Part shown: one piece after another, positions 23,301 to 32,087 of the stretch | Layout of the letters: each line of letters begins with the position of its first letter | Position numbering within the stretch: position 1 is the stretch's first letter | NCBI RefSeq assembly: GCF_002994745.2 | Contig: NC_037094.1 | Span: forward strand, 26,885,001-26,949,000 | Length of the DNA: 64,000 bases | Direction of reading: 5' to 3' | From: Rosa chinensis | Taxonomy: Eukaryota; Streptophyta; Magnoliopsida; Rosales; Rosaceae | Position numbers and translations under genes: made by a program | Notes under the pieces: model-generated | The model's input: the letters and a program-made list of their open reading frames with translations, nothing else | Database searches by the model: none | What the model was told of the DNA's origin: nothing

Positions 23301-23659
23301 TCTCGTGCCCGCGTCTCGCGATACCAGGAAATCTCCTGTGCACTAATGGAAGATGGCCAATTCCCTATCTTGGCTCGATGGTTCTGGGCACCCCAACCGC
23401 TAAAGTCTCCAGGAGTCCTTCGGAGGACTGGAATGGGCCGGCGAATGGGAAGGCCGTATAGAGCGATGACATCGTTCGGAATAACGCCCTGCAGTGCTGG
23501 GCCTAACCCGGCGTGATGATCGGGAAAACGAAGGAGTAGGGGTCGATGAATTGAGGTTTCAAGATGAATGCGGGCACCGATGCTGGTGCCCCAAGTCCGA
23601 GTGGCATTTTCATTTAATTCTTCTTCCTGATCAATGATGATTTTCTTAGGGGGAGCCAT
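20394..23659 (-). pseudogene. Antisense plant-mobile-domain (PMD) gene, five exons
   Basis: The gene is encoded against gag-pol, between pol and the 3' LTR. Exons by splice consensus: 23659-22005, 21931-21797, 21730-21644, 21570-21289 and 21212-20394. All four introns are GT-AG, 66-76 nt and phase 0. Exon 1 carries a plant mobile (aminotransferase-like) domain: FWNT/NTFDFRFGQM, LLDILAITGLPIDGEP, FLEYWLCKFIF and ELYAPNHFARQFGL. Exon 2 is acidic, exon 3 has a basic ARKRSR motif, exon 4 is proline-rich, and exon 5 ends in a long coiled coil rich in A, Q and E. A single-base loss near 23189 shifts the frame; without it the product would be about 992 aa. PMD proteins act in gene silencing and development in plants; the role in a transposon is unknown. 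Confidence 0.82.
21213..22004 (-). other. Four phase-0 GT-AG introns of the antisense PMD gene
   Basis: Introns run 22004-21932 (73 nt), 21796-21731 (66 nt), 21643-21571 (73 nt) and 21288-21213 (76 nt). Donors read gtaagtatt, gtaagaaat, gtaagaagc and gtaaccccc. Acceptors are tatactag, ttgacag, tttgcag and atcatag. Each flanking exon is a whole number of codons (45, 29 and 94 codons for exons 2-4), which strongly supports the model. On the + strand they would not be spliced. Confidence 0.85.
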
Positions 23660-23756
23660 TTCTGGTTAGTGTGCAGAGAATATTTTGGCGGAAATGGTTT
23701 TTTCTAGGCTTAAGAGACTGGAAGGGTTTCTGAAGTGACAAGGTTGCGGCTGTGAG

Positions 23757-23764
23757 TTTAAATA
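23757..23764 (-). promoter_or_regulatory. TATA-like box upstream of the antisense PMD gene
   Basis: Read on the minus strand this is tatttaaa, about 98 bp before the PMD start codon at 23659. It lies between the gene and the 3' LTR, so the antisense gene may have a promoter separate from the LTR. Confidence 0.45.
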
Positions 23765-23911
23765 AAGGATTTTGTGAGGGAAACGATGCGACAGAAAGCG
23801 TTTCACGAACGAAAGGACGCGACCTTCAGTAATGGCATCGTTTCAAGCGACCGGCACGTTTTTCTAAGTCCCCTTCAATCAGTTACACTCCAGCGGGCCT
23901 GATTTCGCGGC

Positions 23912-23922
23912 CTGGGGGGCAA
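23912..23922 (+). other. Polypurine tract of the gypsy element
   Basis: ctggggggcaa directly abuts the TG of the 3' LTR at 23923. It is where plus-strand DNA synthesis would be primed. Confidence 0.75.
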
Positions 23923-24675
23923 TGTTTGAGCCCAAAAGTAATTTTGGCAAGATCCTTTAGTGGATTTAGCGTAGCGGGCCGATACATGCGGCCCAAAAAT
24001 AAGCCTACTTAGGTTTGGGTTACAGCTTCGCCCATTCCGTAATCCATAAGGAAAACGAAACCTTATTGGAGTTGAGTAGCAGAGATTGAATAGGAAGCTT
24101 CAATCAATAATCCTTCGGTAGCAAGGAACAGTCGAAGACCTAGGTATAAATACTAGGGTTCAAGGACACAGAAAGGAGCTCTCTCAAATCAATCAATCCC
24201 AGCGATTACAAAGCCTCCTTGGAGCAAACCTTCAACCTCGTTGAAACCCGGCGCCCGTGCTTCCAGTCCTAGTCTCCTCGCGAGCTGACTGCCAGTACTA
24301 CTGCCACTGATACAACCCAGCGAAGCAAGGGTAACGCCTTCGCAACCCAGCGAAGCTAAAGTCACGCTTTAGCAAAACTCGTGCTTTCTCACAACTTCCC
24401 AGTGATTGCTCTGCTCAACCTACAACGTTGAGTATCGATACGGTGAACGCAAAGAGATCACAACCAAAGTCCTTATCCGTAAGGCAAAAGTCCTTTCCCG
24501 AAAGGCAAGAGAAGAACCCTGTGACGAGGTTGGTGCTCTCCTCATCCACAGCGCTTGAAGAAGAAGTCAGGTCAAGGGACTACCCCAACGACTGCACCCC
24601 GCGGTGCTGGCACGCCTGCGCAATCACTCGCCCAAAAGAGATAGTTTGCAAGCCAACTGGTTTTGGAGCCAAACA
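23923..24675 (+). repeat. 3' LTR of the gypsy element
   Basis: 753 bp, the same length as the 5' LTR, with about 14 substitutions and no net length change by eye. The TATA box is at 24145-24152. It is followed by ccttt (24676-24680), the right target duplication. Confidence 0.92.
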
Positions 24676-25029
24676 CCTTTTACATGTACATTCTCTCACA
24701 GCAATAGTTGAGGATATATATGGATCGGACAGGCATTCTAGGCCTTCTTGATTCTTTCTAGAATGTTGAATACCTTGGTCACCTTCGATCTGTTGGAAGC
24801 CTCGAGGGCACACATATGTAGGGACAGATGAGTTATGTGTCTCCAAAACTGATAAAAAGGCACACCATATGTGCCTATTGAAAATTTTAGGCACACAATA
24901 AGTGTCCCCATTCAAAATTTAGCCCCACAATGCAGACCAATTCATACGAAAACGTCCTTTTTTATTTATTTATTTAGAACCTTCACTCCTTTGTAGTTTG
25001 TATACCTAAACTCATATCACATACACGCA

Positions 25030-25053
25030 CTCTCTCTCTCTCTCTCTCTCTCT
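25030..25053. repeat. (TC)n microsatellite
   Basis: A CT dinucleotide run of about 24 bp. Confidence 0.9.
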
Positions 25054-25735
25054 GATATGGTGCTACCCTCTCCAGCAAAGAGCAACGGTAGTTCCAGCGG
25101 TGGCCACCCATGACTCCTCCTCCAGATTCGTATCACCACCGACAGTAGTTGCCCTCTCTCGCTCTGTCAATATCTTTTGAAACTAGAATACCCATATGGA
25201 GACTTGTCCCAAAAGTCTCTCAATTTGCCATATCTTTATCGAACCACAGTCCCACTCTGTTCTTCTGGTTTATCAAAGCGTTTTGGTAGGGTATTTGGTG
25301 CCGGGCAATGGCTATGGTTAAGAATGAAAGACTGCTCCGGCGCCATCGACCACTTCAGGTACTTCAATATTCTCTTCCTCCATTATTGTTTGTGTGAAAT
25401 TGAAGGTCTGGGTTTCAGTTTAATTGTCGAGGGTAGGTAGTTTGTGCATTGAATTGAGTAATTGGGGATTTTAGGGTTTCAATTGAGTAATTGGTTATTT
25501 GATTGAGTAATTTCAATTGAACTGAGTTCTCCCCCGTTCTCTTGGGAGTGATTCGCTTGGAGCGTATGTGATTTCCATGGCATCTAACGTATGGCATACG
25601 ACTTTCATTATTGATTCGTATTCCACCTTTGCAATTACAAGGCGAAGAAACTTCAATTTCCAGTTGCAAAGTTTCTATACATGAATTGTTTGTTAAAATT
25701 GACAAAAATGCTACCATGTACGTTGTAATTGGCAG

Positions 25736-25824
25736 GCAAGTGATGTCCTTGCTGTGGAGCTTTTGCAAAAAGATGCACGACTTGCCGTTAGTGGAGAGAT
25801 AGGAAAGCCATGTCCTGGTGGAAC
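25736..25824 (+). pseudogene. PPC4-like: Captured exon of bacterial-type PEP carboxylase
   Basis: PEP carboxylase adds bicarbonate to phosphoenolpyruvate to make oxaloacetate. The 89-bp exon reads ASDVLAVELLQKDARLAVSG and then KPCPGGT, a conserved block I associate with plant bacterial-type PEPC (PPC4). A canonical acceptor (ttggcag) precedes it. The expected donor at 25825 reads ctaagt instead of gtaagt, so the splice site is mutated. Only this and the next exon are present, so it cannot make the enzyme. Confidence 0.75.
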
Positions 25825-26341
25825 CTAAGTATGCTCTATGTTGATACTACTAGATTAAATAATGGTCCTTCTTTAGTTACATTCTTCCTCGATGGTAACC
25901 TTTTTGTTTCACCATCTGATATTTGCAGTTCGTTTATTCATTGGATTTTTTCTTTAGATTTATAGAAAATGATGGTAATTTTCACAATACTGTCATTTTG
26001 TTAATTCGTTTGCACATCAAATGTAGCTGTAGTTGTTAAGCACCTTTATGATCCATCTTGATTCTCCATTGCATAGAAAATAGATAGGCTTGGTATTAAA
26101 AGGTGGTTTCTTCTCCAATTAAATTTATGTTACTTGCTATGGATCACCTCATACTTATGTAGTCCATGGTTACTTAGCATCTTCGACTTTTATGGGTAAG
26201 ATATTAAAGTAGGAAGGGGAAGACTGAAATTTTCTTTTCTTAAATCGGGAATTAAATTGAAGCCTGTAAGTTTTTCATTACTGATGTTAAAATTGTAATT
26301 ACACTATATACAAAACAGAGTTTTCATATATCTTGGAACAG

Positions 26342-26423
26342 GCTGCGTGTGGTTCCTTTATTTGAAACTGTGAAGGACTTGAGAGGAGCTGGCTCAGTGA
26401 TCAGGAAATTATTGTCCATTGAT
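26342..26423 (+). pseudogene. PPC4-like: Second captured PEP carboxylase exon
   Basis: The exon follows an acceptor (ttggaacag) and reads LRVVPLFETVKDLRGAGSV and then RKLLSID. Its first base completes the Thr codon left open by the exon at 25736-25824, so the two are neighbouring exons of one gene separated by a retained intron of about 517 bp. Homology stops after SID. Retention of the intron shows DNA-level capture, not retroposition. Confidence 0.75.
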
Positions 26424-26983
26424 TTGAGTCTGAGAATTTGACTTCTTTGGAGCTATAGGTTTTACACCTAGAAAACTATGTCTAATGGGTTTTTCCCCGT
26501 TCTCTTTTTACAATCTTCCATTGAAAAGAGTTCAGAATTTGTTATCTGCAGAGTGCTTTTAGTGATTGCAATACTAAAAGTAGAAGGATAGTGTAGAGTA
26601 TACTACCTCTCTAAGTCTCTCAACTCCTTTTGCGCTTGTATTAGACTATTGTAGATTGCATTATTAACATTTAGGTCTGGGGCATGGAAACTTTGACGCA
26701 TGTCCAAGAACCAAAAATAATATATCTTCTTAGCTCAATGAAAAGGAAATTTGAGCAAGAGGCCGTGGAAAATTTGAAATCCCTGGTTCGAACAAAAAAT
26801 TAATCAATTGTACTTGTACCTCTCCTGTCTTAATATGTTTAGATACTAAATGGTAGCGATGTAATTCACTGAACTATGTATGGATAACCATCGACAGTGA
26901 CTGAATTTTGTTATCTTGTTCTTTTTTTCTTTTTCCTTCTTGAATTCCGTCAAGTTATACTCAAATCTGGGTACTGCTTTTAG

Positions 26984-27180
26984 GAGGTCTTGTGTCAGCT
27001 GGTATATTGGATGTGTGGGTAAGTAATGTAAATGGTGGACTGGCTCTTGTACAGATATTTGGATGGATTTCAATGATGAAATGGTGTCCATTTAATGCAG
27101 GACATGATTTCCCAACAGTCTTTTACCTTGCTCTGGGTGGATCATTGCTATCATACATTTACTCTGCTCCACCTCTAAAT
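26984..27180 (+). pseudogene. CHLG: Captured chlorophyll synthase fragment
   Basis: Chlorophyll synthase (UbiA prenyltransferase family) attaches phytol to chlorophyllide in the thylakoid membrane. The first piece (26984-27018) reads GLVSAGILDVW and is followed by gtaagt. After about 78 bp ending tttaatgcag the next piece reads AGHDFPTVFYLALGGSL and SYIYSAPPL, the family's signature. A further acceptor followed by cttaaa near 27294 may be the start of the next exon. The splice phase across the short intron is not clean, which suggests small changes. It is a two-exon fragment lacking most of the protein. Confidence 0.75.
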
Positions 27181-28145
27181 GTAGTGCTTTCTTTAATTCT
27201 TTTCTTTCTTTCCTGCATTTAATTACCAAAGTGCTTTGATGTTCAAGAAGAAGCTTTGCTTAAGCCCTGAAAAAACTTCCTAATCTGTTGCAGCTTAAAA
27301 AAAAAAGTCATCTACTGTTAAAGCCCAGACATTAGATACTTATTAGTAGATACACACGAGCATTGCAGGTCGGTTGCTTTCTTTTGATTCTTTGCATTTT
27401 ATATTGAAAAAATTCATCTACTGTTAGCCAACTCATGTAAGAAAATGCAGAACCTTCAAAGGTACCAGAAAAAGGGCAGCTTTTGTCTTTATTATTGCAT
27501 TTCGGTTGCTGGATCTTGGCAATAATACAGTGCAGGTGAGTGTTCTGAGACTATTAAAGAAAATCACACTCAAAGTTCAAACAATTAGATAATAGACAAT
27601 ACCATTGTACAATGATTTTTATGTCTGAGCACAAAATGGAACTTGTAAATTTTGTAGGGACCAACGTGTGTTCTTATAGTGAAATTATTTGATGGTTCTG
27701 TTTAATCTATTTGATGGACTTGAGCATGTCCTCATGTAGGTAACGAATGCATCAAAGAGGTCAAGATCCAATCTAAACGACCTTCATAACCTGTGGAAGC
27801 ATCTCATCTTCTCATCAACTTAGAAGGAAGAGCTGAAATTATAGAATTCACTTGCTTCTTCAAATCCTGCTGATGAAAGGACTGCACCTATATATATATA
27901 TATTAATTATGCTGGTAAATAGTTTCTCTCTCTCTCTACTCTAAAGTTCAAAATTTGAGTTTAGTTGTTTTGGGGAGAGAATGTAATACAATGTTTTGGA
28001 ATTTGTTGATGTATTGTTGGAAATTTGAGTTTAATGAAAAAGATATAGCAGGATTGTGTGATTACTATTCTCTTGTATTATTTACTGTTGTGGTATTTAA
28101 TGAATATTGAATTTTTTTTCTTGGGTTTGCAATTATTCCCCATTA

Positions 28146-28166
28146 GGGGGGGGGGGGGGGGGGGGG
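28146..28166. repeat. Poly(G) tract, 21 bases
   Basis: An uninterrupted run of 21 G. Such runs form quadruplexes and are also prone to length errors in sequencing. Confidence 0.9.
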
Positions 28167-28466
28167 AGCCAAAAGAAATAAAAATTCTCCCAATGGGCAC
28201 AGATAGCTAAAGTGTCCCCAATAGGTGTAGTGTATTTGTACAAATATATGGTATTTGTACTACATTTGTAGTTTGAGAAACCATGGGTCCCACTTTGTTA
28301 TTTAGGAACACATAAATTATGTGTTCCATTTAGCAATAGGAACACTAGCAATAGACACAAATTGGCTATGTGTTCCCTTTGCATCAATGGGCACACATAT
28401 GTGTCCCTATAGGCACCAATTGGCACACATATGATGTGTCCCCCTTAGGTCCTTAATCTAGTAGTG

Positions 28467-29080
28467 CTCACATCTTTCTAGTATTGGAAGCTTCCTTTTT
28501 TTTTTTTTTTTTTTTGACACTAGATTGGCATGGTGTATCTCCTCAACTACGATTACGATTACAATTGCAATCCCCACTGCTCAAATAATTGACGCACTGC
28601 ATTGTTCGACGTCTTTAGACATATTGTCATTTTCTTGTTATATTTAAATTTAGATGCGTTAATGCATCTTTGCTCGGCTTGCTCATTGTTTTTGTTTCGA
28701 TGCTTTTTTGCATCCACTCACTGTATACTTCAGTATCATTTAATAATGCCAATCGTTGTCTTTCTCTTAAAAATAAAAAAAAAGTAAGTTATTAAAACAT
28801 AAATGTGCCTGTGAAATAAAGTGTAGTACTCTTCCCAACCATTTATAGTGGGATTGATTATAAATGAACCTTTCTTTCTATTAAAAAGTTGTTAACAAAC
28901 AATAATTTCCTAACTTGGTCAAATAAGAAAATAAAATAACTGAAGTTAAAGAGAAAAAAGATTTAGCCCTTGGCGACTGGCTATGAGAAATTTGATGACA
29001 TGCAAGTCGATGCTGGAAGAATGTTGCGAATGATAAGATTTATTGCATTTCTTCTAGTAGATATAATTGACTTAAACCTA
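28467..29080. other. No recognised gene; poly(T) tract at 28497-28516
   Basis: The poly(T) could be the 3' tail of a minus-strand retroposon, but I could not find its other end. The rest is AT-rich and unassigned. Confidence 0.4.
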
Positions 29081-29085
29081 AATCT

Positions 29086-30235
29086 GACCTAGCAGAGCGC
29101 TCTGCTAGGGTTTGTGGTGCGGCGGCCCTATTGTTCGTTGTTACCTATACCTAATCCATTCATGGAGAAACCTTTAGGCTTCAGCCTATTCGTCTTTGTC
29201 TTCGTTGTCATTGGAGGCAGTGCATGTTTGGAGAGGAGTTTGGGCGCTGCTGGGGCGGTGTCGGCGGGCCAAAATTCTGTTGGTACGAGTTCAAAGGTAA
29301 GCGGTGATTACTGGGAGAAGTGGGATCTGGGTAGAAGCCTTGTTGATCTCAGTGGGTCTCCTCTTCTCGGCTGTGCTGCTAAAGCGATAGGGAATCAGTA
29401 GGTGCGAAACGGGGCTGTCCTCTGGCTGGATTGCACGACGGTGTGGGTGTCGTACCCCACTGGTGGATCTATCCTGGGTGATGTTGGAGTTCGGTTTTGG
29501 GTCCTCGACGTTCTTCGATGCCAGGGTGGTGTGGCAGACGACGGGCCATCGTTTAGCGGTTTGACGGATATGGGGAGTGTCACCGGCGGCAGGGTAGTAT
29601 GGCCAGATGCTGTGGGGACTGGGAATCGATCCAGTGGGCTCTAGGCTCAAGTTGATTTGGACTTGGGGCGGAGCGGCAGTAGGTGGACACGAGCAGCAGG
29701 TTTTGGGCCTCCACAGTTTTGGATCTGAATTTAGGATTCGGGTCGGATCTGGGATCTGGGTGGACATTGGGCTTAGACTGCAACCCATTATCTTTTGTGG
29801 GCTGTTTGTTTTTTTACATTGGAATAGGGCTTTTTTGCTTTACTAGTATTCGATCCAGGACCCTATTCTATGGTATCTGTTCGTGAAAGATCGTCTGCCA
29901 ATATGGCCATGTTCTAACAACCTTGACCGGCTTCGATCTTTAGGTGGGAGAGTGCCTTCATTCCGGCGCCAAGTTGACTTTTGTCAATTTGTGTGTTGGA
30001 GTTCAATGGGTAGTCAAACCACCGACTACTCAATTCACTACAAGGCTACAATCCACAGTGTAAAATCAATGTGGCGTCTTGACGTTGCTGCTCTTGCGTT
30101 ATTAAGTTTTTATATTTCAAAAGTATTTTTCTTTTTGCACTGTTTGCTTCTCTTCTTGATGTCTTTTGGCATCGTATCGTTGTAATATTTCAATTTCAAT
30201 AAATGGTTGACCTCCTTCGATTAAAAAAAAAAAAA
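29086..30235 (+). mobile_element. Poly(A)-tailed retroposon, copy A
   Basis: The 5' end carries gctctgctagggtttg, the interior is GC-rich, the last 350 bp are AT-rich, and it ends in a poly(A) tail at 30222-30235. It clearly matches, in inverse, the retroposon at 47725-48753 over the last 350 bp (shared catcgtatcgttgtaat type sequence and a ggttgacctcc block before the tail) and at its 5' end. No reverse transcriptase is encoded. It looks like a LINE-derived non-autonomous retroposon. I could not find its target duplication. Confidence 0.6.
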
Positions 30236-30297
30236 AATTATTAGCTTACGTATCATATTACTTTGATGGATCTTTAATTATTTTTTTATTTTTTTGA

Positions 30298-31274
30298 AGG
30301 GTGTTTCTATTCATACCTCCAAAATTAGCATTTGGACCTCCTTGTAAATTTGTAAATTTACACCCCACCACCCCCCAATTTTCACTAAATGCCATTAGCC
30401 CATATAATCATCAAATTTAGGGTTCTTCAACAAAAACATTGCCGGGTGAGTTCCACTCCCATGCTTGAACCACCAAATGATAAAGAACTTTTCTTGAGAG
30501 TCTAACACAATTAAGGAGAGTTATTGCTAGCTATTGATTATGGCAATGAATTTATACCTAGGTTTTTGAACGTCTTTGCTTTGAGTAATAGGAAGATGAT
30601 CGCATCTCATATTAAAACTGAGGTTTAACCTCAGGAAGGGGTAGTCAGAATTCATTTCAACGAGAAAGTACCCATTGTTATACTGTTTCTTTCAAAAGTT
30701 TGAACAAAGGTGTTGCATGAGGTTGAAAACATGCCATTCATCTTGATTAGGATTCTAACATGACGACAAAAAATGATGAAAAAAAATGCAAATGAAAACT
30801 TAAGAACATGAGCATGCACAATGACATGCTAATGAAAAGCTAAAGATCTGGATAAAGACTAATGGCCACAACCAAGCTACCATACAATAGATACGTACAA
30901 TTTTGAACATCACTTTTACTATATTGTCTGCATATGATTTTAGGTAGGTTTTCAAAATATGATTCAAGAATTAGAAAAAATGAATATAATTACGATAAAA
31001 TTTGAAGTTGTCATATGTGAAATCCAAATAACGGAAAAAGAATAGGCTTTTCTTCATCTTCTTCTTCTTTTTGTTGCCGGGTAAAATGAAACATGAATAC
31101 ATAGCTCGGTTTGTCAAAGATGGTGGGGAGGTAAGAAGAGAATTTATATTTATTATTATCATTTTTCCATATTGTGTCTTTATTTGTCATTTTATGTGAG
31201 TTGATAAAGTCATTCATTAATTCAAAAAAGTAAGAGGTCCAAATGCTAATTTTAGAAGTATGAATAGAAACTCT
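30298..31274. mobile_element. Mutator-type non-autonomous element, 977 bp
   Basis: About 40-bp terminal inverted repeats: the left reads tttctattcatacctccaaa and the right is the inverse of tttctattcatacttctaaa, followed in both by attagcatttggacctc. A 9-bp flanking repeat tttttttga lies at 30289-30297 and 31275-31283; it is low complexity, so weak evidence. The ends resemble those of the Mutator element at 55605-59494. The interior shows no domain I recognise. Confidence 0.6.
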
Positions 31275-31283
31275 TTTTTTTGA

Positions 31284-32070
31284 AACGGTAGATCCCTTCT
31301 TAAAATGTTGATCCATATTTGATACGATAACTAATATATAGTGAACCAAGATTATACCAACCGTGCATGCCAGTATTTTACAATATCCAGTGAAAAGATG
31401 TTAGAGAAAACATGCTTAAGTATAACTAATGAACAATTGAACGTATAGAATCCAATATCAGTAAATTAATAATATTTTCACCAAACATGCTTTTTTTTCT
31501 CTAACATCTTTTCACTGGATATTGAAAAATACGTGCATGCCAGTATTTTCTCTAACATTAGATCTATAATATCAATGCCAGTATTTTACAATATCCACTT
31601 TTTGCACTTCCTGCTATGATATTATAGATCTATAGTTTACCAGTTTGGCATTTCACCAATAATTTAACTAAAAATCCATTTGATATGATTGTTTTATGTG
31701 AGTGCCTTCTTGTCTCAGAGTTATCGAACTCAACATATTCTTTTCTAATGAACAATCGACCGAAGTGATTATAAACAAATATTAGTGAAACGAAATATCT
31801 AATCGATTAGCTTAAGTAGGAAAAAGACCTACTAGTACTTTGTAGTAGAAAGATCCAAGAGTACTAGTGTCTGCATGCAGGTTTTTCTTGTTGAATATTA
31901 AAGATGATATTGATATCAATCAAATCTAGGACACAAGCACTTATCATATAATGATTGGTTCATAAGAAATATCCTAGGTTTAGAGGCAATTCCAATAGAA
32001 TATCCCAAAAATCATCAGTAAACAAATAGAAAAACTAACATATGTATCAGGAACTAATGGAAAGCTTCGA
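31284..32070. other. AT-rich, hairpin-forming repeats, no gene
   Basis: An inverted repeat pair with 30 perfect bases lies at 31381-31410 and 31495-31524 (extending to about 38 bp with one mismatch). A second 15-bp pair lies at 31560-31574 and 31617-31631. catgccagtatttt recurs directly three times (about 31366, 31536 and 31574). Beyond 31640 nothing is recognised. Confidence 0.6.
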
Positions 32071-32087
32071 GTTTAAAAGGAATATAT

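Larger units (their letters stand above)
10388..24675 (+). mobile_element. Complete-length Tat-lineage Ty3/gypsy retrotransposon, 14.3 kb
   Basis: The element has two 753-bp LTRs (TGTTTGAGCC...GAGCCAAACA) and a perfect ccttt target duplication. The 5' leader directly follows the LTR. The order is gag, protease, RT, RNase H, second (plant dual-type) RNase H and integrase on +, then a 4.8-kb region holding two minus-strand genes, then a purine-rich tract abutting the 3' LTR. The RT-RH-aRH-INT order identifies the Tat group of plant gypsy elements. All sense genes are interrupted, so this copy should be non-autonomous. About 14 base differences between the LTRs (roughly 98% identity by eye) indicate a fairly recent insertion. 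Confidence 0.9.
24805..28466. mobile_element. CACTA-type element carrying captured gene fragments
   Basis: The right end reads ccttaatctagtagtg (CACTACTAGATTAAGG inverted), the standard CACTA terminus, followed by ctc. Subterminal repeats around cacacatatgtgtccc are dense at both ends (24808-24930 and 28190-28450). The interior contains PEP carboxylase and chlorophyll synthase pieces and no transposase I can see, so it is non-autonomous. The left CACTA terminus is not visible; a ctc trinucleotide just before 24803 may be coincidence. Confidence 0.65.

Noticed and set aside
21278..23516. Plus-strand frames over the PMD gene
   Set aside because: The minus strand carries a five-exon model with four matching splice-site pairs and recognisable domain motifs; the plus frames are shadows.
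24780..24810. Left terminus of the CACTA element next to ctcgag
   Set aside because: A ctc matches the right flank, but no CACTA sequence follows, so I do not claim it as the end.
24580..24915. Minus frame across the 3' LTR end
   Set aside because: It joins LTR and flanking DNA by chance; no promoter or motif.
29089..29108. Perfect 20-bp palindrome ctagcagagcgctctgctag
   Set aside because: It lies at the start of retroposon copy A and is best explained by local change of the shared 5' end; not clearly a regulatory site.
29291..29886. Overlapping frames on both strands in retroposon copy A
   Set aside because: They reflect high GC content and are not conserved in copy B at 47.7-48.8 kb.
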